Shown here one piece after another: positions 12,891 through 23,737 of a stretch of 64,000 bases of DNA. The position numbers and the translations under genes are program-made. The notes beneath the pieces were generated by a model that saw only the letters and a program-made list of their open reading frames with translations, was not told the origin of the DNA and ran no database searches. Position 1 is the stretch's first letter, and every line of letters starts with the position of its first letter. Source of the DNA: Rugalucina vietnamica (Eukaryota; Mollusca; Bivalvia; Lucinida; Lucinidae); the NCBI GenBank assembly GCA_964017185.1, contig OZ024872.1, forward strand, positions 41,422,188-41,486,187, given 5' to 3'.

Positions 12891-13162
12891 AGCTATTCAT
12901 TTTAGTTGGTTGGGGCCGGAGCCTCTTGTCTGTTGCTTGGCCAACCGGGGTCCAACTGATGTTTTTCTTTTGCTCCGGAGTTAGTAAGTTATTCGGCGCC
13001 CAGGGATCTCCATCGTCGGGCAGCTTACTCAATCTGTGAGTCCTGGTTTTTGATTCATCAGGATGTTTATCATTTTATTTGTTTGTTCTTGATGATTCAT
13101 TGACTAGTTAGAGATTCACCACGAGGACCGAAGAACTAACTAAATGTTATGAACCACTGCAG

Positions 13163-13921
13163 AGAGACATTGATCGTTTAGGCAGTTGGGCTAGGAAATG
13201 GGGAATGAGATTTCAACCCGTCAAATGCAACATGATGCAGCTGACAAATAAACGGTCTAGTAAGATACAGGCTGACTACACCCTTGAGGGCACTGTACTG
13301 GAAAACGTTGAAAGCATAAAATACCTGGGTGTAACTATCACAAATGATTTGAAATGGAATTCTCATATTTCCAATGTTTGTACAAAGGCTAACAGAACTC
13401 TCGGATTCTTGAGGAGAAATTTGTATTCTTGTCCCCCAGATGTGAAAGAAGCAGCTTATAAAGGACTGGTGCGGCCGGTCTTGGAATATGGAAGCTCAGT
13501 TTGGGACCCTCACACTCATGGCCTCCAGGAAGAACTGGAAAAGGTCCAAAATCGTGCGGCAAGGTTTGTGACGGGAAATTATGTTTTTGAAACTGGGAGC
13601 ATGACTGGCATTTTAGGTCAACTGAAATGGGAATCTCTTAAGAAAAGGAGGAAGGATAGTAGACTTATATTGCTATACAAAGGTCTAAAGGGTAAAGCCA
13701 GAATACCCACAGATGACCTTATCCCAAAGAATAGGCGTTGTAGAAATCAACACTCTTTGGCTTTTCAGATACCTTCAGCTAGCAAAGAAGCATACAAAAG
13801 TAGTTTCTTTCCACAGACTATCAGGGACTGGAATGACCTCCCTGATTCACTTATCTCCTCTGCTGAAATGTCTGATGACTGTGTGTCCAAGTTCGCTTCA
13901 CTCGTGCGTTCAAGGGACTAA
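13163..13921 (+). CDS. C-terminal part of LINE reverse transcriptase (5'-truncated)
   Basis: An open frame runs from the truncation point to the TAA at 13919-13921, including the methionine at 13205. It starts inside the RT thumb region (RDIDRLGSWARKWGMRFQ, the usual W..KW.M.FN..KC block), followed by YLGVTI.DLKW..HI and the jockey/CR1-type LVRPVLEYGSSVWDP, KVQNRAARFV and RDWNDLP blocks. The catalytic YxDD and the endonuclease are absent because of the truncation, so it has no independent activity. There are no internal stops, which suggests recent insertion. The start is not a real translation start. Confidence 0.85.
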   Translation, partial: RDIDRLGSWARKWGMRFQPVKCNMMQLTNKRSSKIQADYTLEGTVLENVESIKYLGVTITNDLKWNSHISNVCTKANRTLGFLRRNLYSCPPDVKEAAYKGLVRPVLEYGSSVWDPHTHGLQEELEKVQNRAARFVTGNYVFETGSMTGILGQLKWESLKKRRKDSRLILLYKGLKGKARIPTDDLIPKNRRCRNQHSLAFQIPSASKEAYKSSFFPQTIRDWNDLPDSLISSAEMSDDCVSKFASLVRSRD

Positions 13922-14005
13922 TCTCTCCCCCATCCGAACCCCCTGGTGAAATAATGTCATTTGGCGTGTCACCAGTAAACTATTCAGATTCAGATTCAGA
14001 TTCAG
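13163..14005 (+). mobile_element. 5'-truncated CR1/L2-like LINE inserted in the Penelope-like 3' region
   Basis: The insertion begins right after ...GAACCACTGCAG and ends in four ATTCAG units (13982-14005). The host sequence resumes at AAGCTGAGGGTGAGG. The second Penelope-like copy shows the empty site at about 23139 (GAACCATTGCAG joined to AAGATGAGGGTGAGG). A short microsatellite 3' tail without poly-A is usual for the CR1/L2 group. Confidence 0.88.
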
Positions 14006-14356
14006 AAGCTGAGGGTGAGGTTATGGCCATGTAAAATCGATTTAAACCCGCCAGTAACTTTGTGTTACTGATCGTTCCAAGTCGATACTTCTGTGGTGGT
14101 TCTTTTTGTTTTATGTCTTGGTGTTTAAAATATTTTTGTGCTGTTGGCGCCTTATGTATGTTTTCATATTTTCAGTTAAGTTAAGGTAACTGAGTGGCCA
14201 CATATTGGGAAAATAGCTGCTCATTCGGCTTACGAAATGTTTTCATGGTATAAGTACCTGATTGTTAGTTTGGTTTTTTCCCACCTCGGTTTTTGGAGTG
14301 GGAATCTTTTTCTGATTGCGCCTTTTCCTGATCTTTGCCTACTTGTACCTTTTTCT

Positions 14357-15725
14357 AACAGACAGGAATGACAATAGAAGTCTATTAGTTAAATCTCAGA
14401 AGTACTCTCATACCAATTAGTTCTTTGATTAGCACTTCTAATGTTGATTAAAATGGATTACTTATTCACACATATCACGTCCGCATTGATGTAGTGTTGC
14501 GGTCAGTTAGGTGCCATGACATTTAGTACATATATTGTCGTTCGTCTCTCTGTAATGTGGCTCACCATTTTATTTCTTTAATATTGATTTAATATTCATA
14601 GTAAATTCTTTGATGGCCTAACATGTCAATTTTAGCTCTTAAATGTCGGTTTCACTTGGAGTAAGTCAACGTCGAAGAAAATTGTCATGACTGTTTACAC
14701 TTTTTTGCGCCCTCTTCGCTTTCTTTCGGCTTAACACATTCTCTTTTCTTCATAATGAGCTGTCCCTTTATTGATGAGATACTATGATCGACCCTGTGTA
14801 ACCTATAGAAAACTTTCTTTGGAAGTCGCTCATTAGGCATTCTTATGCCAGTCCATTTTAGCTCTGTTAGCTTTTACACTGTATGCGAGTTTTGTAATCC
14901 TGCCTTGTTTAGGACCTGTGTGACTGGACTTGATCTTTAACAGTTGTTTCAACTAAGAAATGTCTCTTTGCGTGACGCTGGTATACTGTTAATGTCTTAC
15001 ATGCATATATCGGAACTTGACAGTATCACATTTTGGTGTCAAACTTGATTCTATTTGGCTCCCACACATTTGCCCGTTTTTTAAGTCTTCCTTTCAGTTC
15101 TGGCAAATTCATCAATTTGCACCAATCTGAAAAGAGTGATTCCAATACAGGGGCAATAATATTCAGCCTTTGTCAATTCACGGCGACGTTTGGTTCACTG
15201 TACGGCTTTTCGGGTGCTGGTTTGTGTTCAATCAGAGATGTCGGTTTTGTGCTGATTGCAAGGTTATAGTTACTGTATCTAATGATTGTGATACTTGATC
15301 CACTGTCCCTTGCTTATTTGCCTCCGGGGTGATACTTTTATCCATGTCACCAACATAGAGGAGCTCGTCTAGCACATCTGTCAGCTGCTTAGAATTGGCT
15401 TGCAACTTCCTTAGATTTACATAACCTCATCGTGTTAAAGAGTGTTGGTACCATGTTGACACCATGGCACAGCGCTGTTATCAAGACCCGCTTGTCACTT
15501 GAAAAGGTTCAGAGAACTCTCCATCGTTCTGAACACGAGCCTGCATGCGATCATGAAATTTACGCACAGTTATTTTCTTGAACCCCTCACAGCTAACTGT
15601 GTCGAAAGCTTTGGTGATATCGACGAGGGTTACTTTAGGTCTGCATTCTGTTCTTGACATTTCCCTTGAAATTGTATCAACTATTGTTCCTCTGAATCCT
15701 CATTCAATCGGACTTTCTGAGATAA
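14357..15725 (-). pseudogene. Decayed LINE reverse transcriptase, antisense
   Basis: Read on the minus strand from about 15725: VDITKAFDTVS (RT motif A), HDRMQARVQNDGEFSEPF, a broken GVKQGC..PTLFN block (motif B, now GVNMVPTLFNTM), a degenerate LLYVGDMD region where the catalytic FADD motif would lie, HKPAPEKPYSEPNVAV, and the C-terminal RMP.ERLPKKVFYRLH segment at about 14820. Several frameshifts and stops interrupt it. The 3' part (14357-14905) is duplicated at 10732-11295. Confidence 0.8.
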
Positions 15726-16005
15726 GTCCCGTTGATAAGCCAAGATCAAGATGAACAGTCAGGTGATGCTAGTATATTTTAAGCGCGTATCTACTATTTG
15801 GCGAAATCGCTGATCACATTTTCGCACTGCCCGGTCAGACTGAATCAGCGCATTGTTGAACCGCAAATTTCCAATTTAACACCTGTTCGCAAAGGTCACG
15901 CTCAATAATCGGCATCAAAATTCGCGAAGAATCGGTGACAAACTGGTATGCGTTTTCTTTGGTGTGAAAAACTGGTTTCAAATGTTTTGATAGTGAAGAT
16001 AATTA

Positions 16006-16234
16006 AGCCGCATCGTGAGAAAACCGGATTTTTGCCTATGCAAAAAGGCGCGGATCAGCTTCGCAGTAACTGCGAAGATGATCAGCGCCTTTGTTTTCGC
16101 TACAAGGATAGTACAATTCCTCCTTCACTTATATCCAAAATTTCAAGCTTCTAGCCTTGTTCTGTGACTGTACACGCCGGTTTTGTCGAACCTGGTCGGA
16201 AACACCGAAGACAGGTTTTCTCGTGTCGCGGCTC
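16006..16234. mobile_element. MITE family B copy
   Basis: Ends read AGCCGCATCGTGAGAAAACC and GGTTTTCTCGTGTCGCGGCTC. Central palindrome GGCGC.GATCAGCTTCGCAGT/ACTGCGAAG.TGATCAGCGCC. The family runs about 230 bp and has no coding capacity. A neighbouring clean copy (29545) defines a 4-bp target duplication. Confidence 0.82.
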
Positions 16235-16473
16235 ATATTATATTGTGAAGAATTGGAATCGAAAGTAAAGACATGTGTGTCAGGAATGTGCCTGATCACA
16301 AAACACAGAGATTTAAAATATAATGTCACAAATCAAAGATTTCAAATTACAGATCAGACTTAAATCATGTTGCCATTTCTCAAATTAAATGACATACTTT
16401 AAAAAGTCAATTGAAATCATAGAAAAGGGTAACGGTCCTGCCCTGTCGCTAAATGTCTCGCATAGACAGTGGA

Positions 16474-16765
16474 ATTACGAATACACGCCCATGTAATATA
16501 CAGAGATTAAGTTGTAAAAATTGAAAAAAATTCAGTAGAAAAGTTTTGATATTGTCCTTATTTCTGCTCCAAAACATAGATTGTGGGTACACGTTAGAAC
16601 CGCCTCGGCGAGGCGACTCTAACGAGTACCCACATGTTTCGGAGCAAAAAAAAAAGAAGAAAAAAAAAATAGGTATAACCCTGCCTACTCCAGCTTTGCT
16701 ATATAGAAGTTGGGTATAAGGGTGGGCCTAAGGGTGTATATATTACACGGAGATGTTATACTGAT
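16474..16765. mobile_element. MITE family A copy
   Basis: Contains the palindrome ACATAGATTGTGGGTACACG ... CGAGTACCCACATGTTTCGG around CCGCCTCGGCGAGGCG. Ends are CCCATGTAATATACAGA (left) and TATATTACACGGAGATG (right). Confidence 0.82.
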
Positions 16766-17393
16766 GTTGCAAATCGCTGGCTTTTACTTGATAACAACGA
16801 TGTCTAGTATTAAAGTGCAAATCGGTTGTTTTAAGCATGTATTATGTAACATCATCAATTCAATTCCTGTTGTTTTCATAAATTTTAAATGTCGATTTTC
16901 TTTCAGTTCCAAATCGAACAAAACCACTTTCGAAGAATGAATCGTTCACTGGGTAAAAACTATATGCCATTAAAACGTTAGAAATAATTAATATCTTCCC
17001 GCATACGTGCGGTCGGTGATCACCATATTGCATGTAAAACCATTGTTAGGACACAACGAGAGCTTGAGTGAACGTTAAAACGCCCACTTATAAACTGTGG
17101 TGTGATGATTTTCATTTGATCCACTGTAATATATACTAATACAAAAAGAAGCAGACAGTTAAATTTACAGCTGTTTTCGGGTTAAATTTTACTACATAGC
17201 GTTATTTTTGTCATAATTACTTACCCATGGAAAACATGTCCGTGTAATATATACCCCTTTTTTATTTTATACTTTACAGTGAAAACCAATTATATCAAAA
17301 CTTGATAAAATTGGTATTTTCATTGATATGTAATTTCACTGATATCAAATCTCACTGATATCAAAAGTCACTAGTGACTGATATCAGCCTATA
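16766..17393. other. No gene seen; short CACTGATATCAAA repeats near the right end
   Basis: Intergenic sequence. At 17330-17390 CACTGATATCAAA occurs two to three times, followed by the perfect palindrome AGTCACTAGTGACT (17366-17379). Confidence 0.55.
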
Positions 17394-18265
17394 CAGTGGA
17401 GGTAGAAATTAAGGTTACAGGAAGTGCACTTCTTGTGCGCATGCTTTGAGAGACAAGTGCACTTTGGTAAGAGCGACATCTGAACATGATGTGCACATTG
17501 ATTTGCACTCCTTGTGCACCTCGGTCTAAGATTGCGCTGTTTTATAGTGACATTTTAATATATACTAACTATAATTTGAGAACAATCTTGAAATTCTTGA
17601 GTTTAAGTAACAATTATATTCAACTTTTTAAGTGTCTTATTTGACAGGAATCGCTCAATTTCGTTTTATCAAAATATATCTTTGCAATTGGTAAGTGATT
17701 TTAAAATACACTAGTATCTGAGAACGAATGATTTTGTAATCGTTTTCTTTTTTTTTAAACATTTAATCCCTGCCATCAGTACAGTCTTGGGTATTCTAGA
17801 TTTATGACACATTCTCGTATATTCTAGATTTTTGACAGGTGACAGATTCAAGGGTATTCAGTCTAATAAGTATGACAGGTGTGAAGATTTGACACCTTAA
17901 AATTTTCTCAAAATACAAATTCAATTTTTCTGATACGTAACATAAATGGGGTTTTCTTCTCAAATGTAATAGTAATGATCAAAACAAAGTCACTCACATG
18001 TACAAGTTGATTATTCACCTATTCTTCAAAATTGACTAAAGACAATCAGTATAATAGTCTTGTCTCTTCTCGTTTATAGTAAGACGTACATATATATTTT
18101 AACACATGTAAAAAGTGCACTTCGATAAAAGATTGGGAACAGAACTTCAAGTGCACTTCATTCTGAACTTGGGTTGCACATCATAGTTCAGAAATCACTC
18201 TGTTGTTGTGCACATCATGAGCACAGAAGTGCACAAGGGTGTGAAGTTAAGTTCTGTCTCCACTG
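17394..18265. mobile_element. TA-flanked DNA element with GTGCAC subterminal sites
   Basis: Ends CAGTGGAGGTAGAA.TTAA and TTAAGTTCTGTCTCCACTG are inverted and flanked by TA (17392-17393 and 18266-18267). GTGCAC or AAGTGCACTT occurs repeatedly near both ends (about 17417, 17453, 17498, 17515; 18111, 18149, 18210, 18231) and not in the middle. No transposase ORF. Confidence 0.75.
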
Positions 18266-18542
18266 TATCTATACTGTAGATTTTGGTACTTCTGACGTTT
18301 CCATTTACTTGACGTCATTAAATGTGTCTCTCTTTAGAAATTCAAACTCCTATAACTCCGTTATTTATGAACCAAACCATAAAGTGTGTGTATTCATTTT
18401 CTTATTTAGAACGTAAGGAACAATGTGGTACCAAAATTATTTGTGTTTTCAAAAACATTTTCACCGCCTGCCTTGTACGAGGGTGGGTCAGAAAGTTCTG
18501 TCATAGGTGCTAGAACTTTGTTAATAGACATGATAGGTTAAT

Positions 18543-18806
18543 GTATTATACCTTGATTGAAAGGGCTACATTTCTCCTTTATAATGATGCCAAAAGAATG
18601 CATGACATAAATAAAAACAACTTCGAAATAGACGCCTTGAAAGACACCTGGGGTAAAACAAATGGCACTTTTTTGTATTATACCTTGATTGAAAGGGCTA
18701 CATTTCTCCTTTATAATGATGCCAAAAGAATGCATGACATAAATAAAAACAACTTCGAAATAGACGCCTTGAAAGACACCTGGGGTAAAACAAATGGCAC
18801 TTACTT
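18543..18806. repeat. 132-bp perfect or near-perfect tandem duplication in FB2 left arm
   Basis: Two head-to-tail copies starting GTATTATACCTTGATTGAAAG at 18543 and 18675. The right arm has only one copy (about 21045-21175), so the duplication arose after the inverted structure. The 91-codon ORF across it is a by-product. Confidence 0.93.
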
Positions 18807-19391
18807 TTTTTTTTGAATTTGTGAATATTATTTAAAGAAAAACAACTTCGAAAAAATATAATCCATGCAATTTATTTTTCAAACATAGATGAATATATCC
18901 TGCAAAATCAAAATTATTCAATTGAATTTAATTGAGTTATTGCAAAGTGAAATATTGAAATTGGCTTGTTGTACATACATTAAAATTACAGTTTAAATTC
19001 AAAGGACATTTATTGACATAAATGCATTTAACCATTTTATTGTTTCATCCTAGTGTACTCTGTAGTAAACTTATAAAAAAGCAAGCAAATATAATGGTTC
19101 AGCGGTGCCACAAATGCTATAGGGGTATGTATTTTAATGACGTCACATATATCGCTTTAATATAAAGTCAGCATAGAATGAATAACGGTAATTTTTGTCA
19201 CATTGCTTTTCTAAATATACTTTTATTTATCACTGTAAAGTTGGAGAAAATTTGATTTGTAGTTCTAGAGATCACCCTCTGTACCCGTGATACAATCAAT
19301 TACCTTACGTCGGAGACTGATACAACTAGACGCGGCGCGTGGCGGAAGGTGGAGTCAGTTGAGTTGACGATTATTTTAATTTTACAGGCAT

Positions 19392-19616
19392 TTATGCGGG
19401 AGAGTTTGGGTCAAGAGTTGGCAGAGAAATAAAGTGTACGTACCTCTGTTTGTTTGCCATCAACAGTATTCTAAACAACATCTCCTTGCCACAGAAACAA
19501 TAGTTTTCTCGGCGGAAAATTCCACCATCGTCAAGAAAAATGATTGCATTTGCTAATTTCTCCAATCTTTCGTCACCTATTGACATTTTTAACGTTTCAA
19601 TATAGACCAAAAACAT
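19392..19616 (-). CDS. 74-codon ORF in FB2 left arm, function unknown
   Basis: The frame opens MFLVYIETLKMSIGDERLEK and contains GGIFRRENYCFCGKEMLFRI before a stop after DPNSPA. The copy in the other arm differs at only about four residues. I do not recognise the family. It may be a first exon: on the minus strand AACAGAG is followed by GTACGTAC at 19443, a strong splice-donor consensus, so the real protein may leave this frame after MANKQR. The second in-frame methionine (MSIGDE) is an alternative start. Conservation may reflect recent arm duplication rather than selection. Confidence 0.4.
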   Translation of the reverse strand: MFLVYIETLKMSIGDERLEKLANAIIFLDDGGIFRRENYCFCGKEMLFRILLMANKQRYVHFISLPTLDPNSPA

Positions 19617-20290
19617 TCTTTGTTATATACACGCAGAAAACAATAATGAAGTCATGCTGGTTTGTTCACAATATGGTGTTGAACACACACAGGGTAGATC
19701 GATTAGGATACAACTAACCTATATGAGTCAATTACCTCGATACAACTCACGTACAAGACTTTTGGATAGAAAATGATGCTCCTTACGTCGGAGAATAGAG
19801 CAAAAAATGACACTACTTACGTCAAAAGACCATTGTACATTGAAAAGCCCACGGACTAGCGAGCACGAGTGTGTCAGGCAGGGCAAGTATGCATGTGTTC
19901 CTTATATCAACATGTTCCAAGGGCTCTTGTTTGTGCAATTTTAACGGTTGGTAATACGGAATGCTACTTATTTATTTATTTATTACTTTAGTCACAGCGC
20001 ATCTAACATTTTACCAACATGTTATCCAGATGAGTTATATGATATTAGAATTTTAAAAAGACGTCAAATATTGATTCAATAATACTAATAATAATAATAA
20101 CAATAATAATAATGATAATAATTTAATTCATTAACAAAATTACTGGCAAACAGTCAGAAAAAATCGTGACCAGTCAGAAAAATAAATAAAACACACTAAG
20201 TAAAACTTCTTGAGCCCTTGGAACATGTTGATATAAGGGACGCATGCAAACTTGCCCTGGCTGATACACTCGGGCTCGCTAGTCCGTGGG

Positions 20291-20412
20291 TAGACGGAAT
20301 ATTTCTATCGGTGTTCCGACGGAAATGGGATATATTGAACCCTTGGTCAAAAATTAAAACCTAGCAATAATGCAAAGAAACGAAAAACTGTGTTATGTTT
20401 GGCAGCTGATCG
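20291..20412. mobile_element. 122-bp insertion in FB2 right arm with 10-bp target duplication
   Basis: AGTCCGTGGG at 20281-20290 is repeated at 20413-20422 around sequence absent from the left arm, where CACGGACT occurs once (about 19848). The insert is too short to classify. It contains TCTATCGGTGTTCCGACGG near one end. Confidence 0.75.
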
Positions 20413-20653
20413 AGTCCGTGGGCTTTTCAATGTACAATAGTCTTTTGACGTAAGTAGTATCATTTTTTGCTCTATTCTCCGACGTAAGGAGCATCATTTT
20501 CTATCCGAAAGTCTTATACGTGAGTTGTATCGAGGTAATTGACTCATATAGGTTAGTTGTATCCTAATCGATCTACCCTGTGTGTGTTCAACACCATATT
20601 GTGAACAAACCAGCCTGACTTCATTATTGGTTTCTGCGTGTATGTAATAAAGA

Positions 20654-20878
20654 ATGTTTTTGGTCTATATTGAAACGTTAAAAATGTCAATAGGTGACGA
20701 AAGATTGGAGAAATTAGCAAATGCAATCATTTTTCGTGACGATGGTGGAATTTTCCGCCGAGAAAACTATTGTTTCTGTGGCAAGGAGATGTTGTTTAGA
20801 ATACTGTTGATGGCAAACAATCAGAGATATGTACACGTTATTTCTCTGCCAACTCTTGACCCAAACTCCCCCGCATAA
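20654..20878 (+). CDS. 74-codon ORF in FB2 right arm (inverted twin)
   Basis: Inverted duplicate of the 19392-19616 ORF with the same start, length and stop. The splice-donor-like GTACGTAC of the left copy is ATATGTAC here, so if splicing matters this copy is probably damaged. No recognisable domain. Coding status is uncertain. Confidence 0.35.
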   Translation: MFLVYIETLKMSIGDERLEKLANAIIFRDDGGIFRRENYCFCGKEMLFRILLMANNQRYVHVISLPTLDPNSPA

Positions 20879-21239
20879 ATGCCTGTAAAATTAAAATAAT
20901 CGTCAACTCACCTGACTCCACCTTCCGCCACGCGCCGCGTGTAGTTGTATCAGTCTCCGACGTAAGGTAATTGATTGTATCACGGGTACAGAGGATGGAG
21001 ATATGACGCATGAAACGCACACAATAATATTCATAAATTCTAGAAAACGTACCATTGGTTTTACACCAGGTGTCTTTCAATGCATCTATTTTTAAGTATT
21101 TATTTTTTTTCGGACATTATTTTGGCATCATTATAAAGGAGAAATGTAGGCCTTTCAATCAAGGTATAATACAGCAATATATCATGTCTATTAACAAAAT
21201 TATAACACCTATGACATAACTTTCTGACCCACCCTCGTA

Positions 21240-21800
21240 AATTGGAAAATGCCCGTGTATTGAATAAAATAAAAAAGAAAATTTGCTTTTATTCGGTGAA
21301 TACAAAATATATTTCATCTCGTGAGTTGAAAATAGCAGTTTTCATAATGCTTCTAATGATTTGTAGCAATGCCCCATTTTTTCAACAGTATGCATATGTT
21401 CTACCGAGAAAGGAGCCGCACTAACGATGGTAACAGAATGCTTAGAGTACACGTATAAAAGTCTGAAATATTTTATGCCGAAAAAAGTGCAATGGTGGGA
21501 TGATAGAGCATCTTTAATTGTTAGGTGTGAATTATCACGGTAGGTGTAGATTGGCACGTGCACATATACTGTCCTATGACAACTTTGTTATTTACATTCT
21601 TTGTCTCTATACCATCGTAATCGTGATAGTCGTTCATTTGTATTTAATGTGTAGTTAATATTTTGTATCAAAATTATGGTATAATACGTATGCAAAACAA
21701 AGTTTAAAATTGACAACGAACAAAAAATCAGCAGTTCAGTATTTCAGCGTTTTAGTATATTTCTGCTGATCAGTCAGTTGCTGAATTCAGCAGAAAATTC
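21240..21800. other. No gene seen
   Basis: AT-rich. The ORFs at 21242-21563 lack recognisable features. Repeated CAGTTCAGTATTTCAGCGTTTTAG-type words (21730-21810) border the Penelope-like copy. Confidence 0.5.
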
Positions 21801-21806
21801 AGCGTT

Positions 21807-22490
21807 TTAGTCTGTCCCATCTAAAAAGGGGGCTTCAGTATCTGTGATATTGGCTTTGTTCAACTGAAGTTCAGGTGGATAAATTTGATTGACCATACCT
21901 TCAAAATAAGGGTTGTCAATGTTCAAAAGGTCATCGAGGTACCTAGATGTGGAATTAAAAGCCTCGATAACATCAGCTTGATTATCATGGTTAAGAGAAT
22001 CCATGAAATCTCTTTCGTAGCAGTATAAAAATAAATCAGCTACGAGAGGTGCGCAATTTGTACCCATCGGAATTCCAACAATTTGTCTGTATAACTTGGT
22101 CCCAAATCTAATATAAATATTATCAAGGAGATAGGATAAGGCGTCGCATACATTCTGACATGACCAAAGTGTATACCGACTTTGGTCAGAGGAAGTGAAA
22201 AAAGCCTTTCTGTCATTACATGCCAAATAAAGTGAACCATAGTTTTTTAATGCCCTTTTGAAGGTCCACTCTATCAAATCCAGAAGTTTTTCTTTTATTA
22301 GATTATGTGGTAATGTTGTATACAGAGTAGAAAAATCATATGTGGACAAGCTTGTCGCACGGAACCCTCTACACTTCAATTTACTGAGCACCTCACCAGA
22401 ATTTTTAATTGACCAAAACCAATTTTTATTTGAAGTTTCATACACTGTAATATACATTTCGTGACTTATTAGGTTTGGTAGAGTCTGCAA
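21807..22490 (-). pseudogene. Penelope-like RT core, inverted part of copy 2
   Basis: An open frame of 227 codons (the first few, up to the SHEMYI region, come from beyond the inversion junction). RT motif A YDFSTLYTTLPH, motif B GIPMGTNCAPLVADLFLYCY and motif C SRYLDDLLNIDN are all intact and in one frame. Both catalytic aspartates of YLDD and the motif A aspartate are present. The N-terminal fingers region and the C-terminal third are missing from this frame, so no full polymerase can be made. The downstream coding part sits inverted at 22456-22750 with a stop in LLEPEF*GDL. Confidence 0.85.
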
Positions 22491-23400
22491 TCATATTACG
22501 GACTTAACAAGCGAAATGAATGTTTTACAGCCAAACTTCTCCACTAGGGGTAAAGATATCATAAACTTCGAAAAGCATTTTCTAAATTTTATCGCGAAAT
22601 TGATTTCCAAATTTAATGTTGGGTTTAAGATGCTTTTACGTGAGGGCCTTTTGGAACCAGAATTTTAAGGTGACTTGGTTTACAAATTTAAGAAACTTAT
22701 AGGAAGGAGTGATTTTTCTTTGCAGTTTAGAAAAGTCATAATACGTTACAAACGTATATGATATCTTATGCGACAGTCTGCGTGCTTAGTTTTAACAAAA
22801 CATCATGGTTGATACATTTAACTATACTGCCTTCTTTAATTGCCCGCCGGTGTGTCGGCCGTCAGACTCTATAATGGCTCGACTTAAAGCTATTCCTTTT
22901 GGTTGGTTGGGGCCGGAGTTTCTTGTATGTTGCTTGGCCCACCGGGGTTCAACTAGTGTTTTTCTTTTGCTCCAGATTTTCAGTGATGTTGTTTGGCGCC
23001 CAGGGATCTCCATCGCCGGACAGCTTATTGTATCTGTGAGTCCTCGTTTTTGATTCATCATGGTGGTTATCGTGATTTATTTGTTAGAGATTCACCACGA
23101 GAACCGAACAACTAACTAAATGTTGTGAACCATTGCAGAAGATGAGGGTGAGGTTAGGCTCCTGTAAAACCGGTTTAAACCCCGCAGTAATTTTAAATTA
23201 CTGATCGTTCCAAGACGATACTTCTGTTGTGGTTCCAAGTGTTTTATTTTTTTGGTGCTGTTTGCATCTTTATGTACGTTTTAATATTTTCGTTTAGTTC
23301 GGGTAACTGAGTGGCCGCCTATTGGGAAACAGCTGCTCACTCGGCTCGATATGTTTTCTTAGTATACGTACCTAATTGTCAATTTAGTTTTTACCTACCT
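21807..23400. mobile_element. Penelope-like element copy 2 with 5' inversion
   Basis: 21807-22450 is minus-strand RT sequence. 22456-23400 is the downstream part of the same element on the plus strand. Relative to copy 1 the join has lost the segment encoding LHLSVANGFVSS through DGDVPRRASYGV. The 3' region includes the empty site for the LINE found in copy 1. The copy stops before the normal 3' terminus, near 23400. Confidence 0.85.
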
Positions 23401-23737
23401 CTTTTTTGTCTACGCGACGTCTTTACTGTTTGGCGTAAATTGGTGTTTATTCTCGATTTAACAGCAATCTTTAACAGCAAAGTCGAATCTTTGCGAATAT
23501 TTATTCAGATATTAATTTCTAAAACTGTTTTTGTGTTTTCCGTCAGTTTAGACATCGGACTTTCATTTCATACTCATTGTTTTGCAAATCGAATAAATCG
23601 ACAATGTTTTAGACAAAAATAGTGTAAAACCCTTACGTCATTATAACGTCATAATGAAAAAACACGACGTAGAATGAGCGATTGGAAGTATCCGCATCAT
23701 CCACGGGGTTTATTTACAAGAAACAGAGGGTGGGAAA
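23401..23737. other. No gene seen
   Basis: Short ORF 23311-23622 straddles the end of the Penelope-like tail. No recognisable protein. Confidence 0.5.

Larger units (their letters stand above)
11308..14356 (+). mobile_element. Penelope-like retroelement, copy 1 (interrupted)
   Basis: Leader (11308 to about 11474), decayed reverse-transcriptase ORF (to 12890), long 3' region (12891-13162 and 14006-14356) ending CCTACTTGTACCTTTTTCT. The same 3' terminus ends the fragments at 41634-41652 and 47511-47530, which fixes the end. A second LINE is inserted at 13163-14005. Assignment to the Penelope-like group rests on the RT motif style. No GIY-YIG endonuclease was seen, so the exact clade is open. 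Confidence 0.7.
18478..21237. mobile_element. Foldback element FB2 with mariner-like ends
   Basis: Ends read CGAGGGTGGGTCAGAAAGTT and its complement, flanked by TA at 18476-18477 and 21238-21239. CGAGGG.G..TCA.AAAGT is a typical mariner inverted-repeat start (recalled knowledge). Long inverted arms: 18478-18830 with 21040-21237, and 19260-19935 with 20212-21000. The centre carries AT-rich microsatellite (about 20079-20122). Each arm holds the same 74-codon ORF. No mariner transposase is present. Confidence 0.82.
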
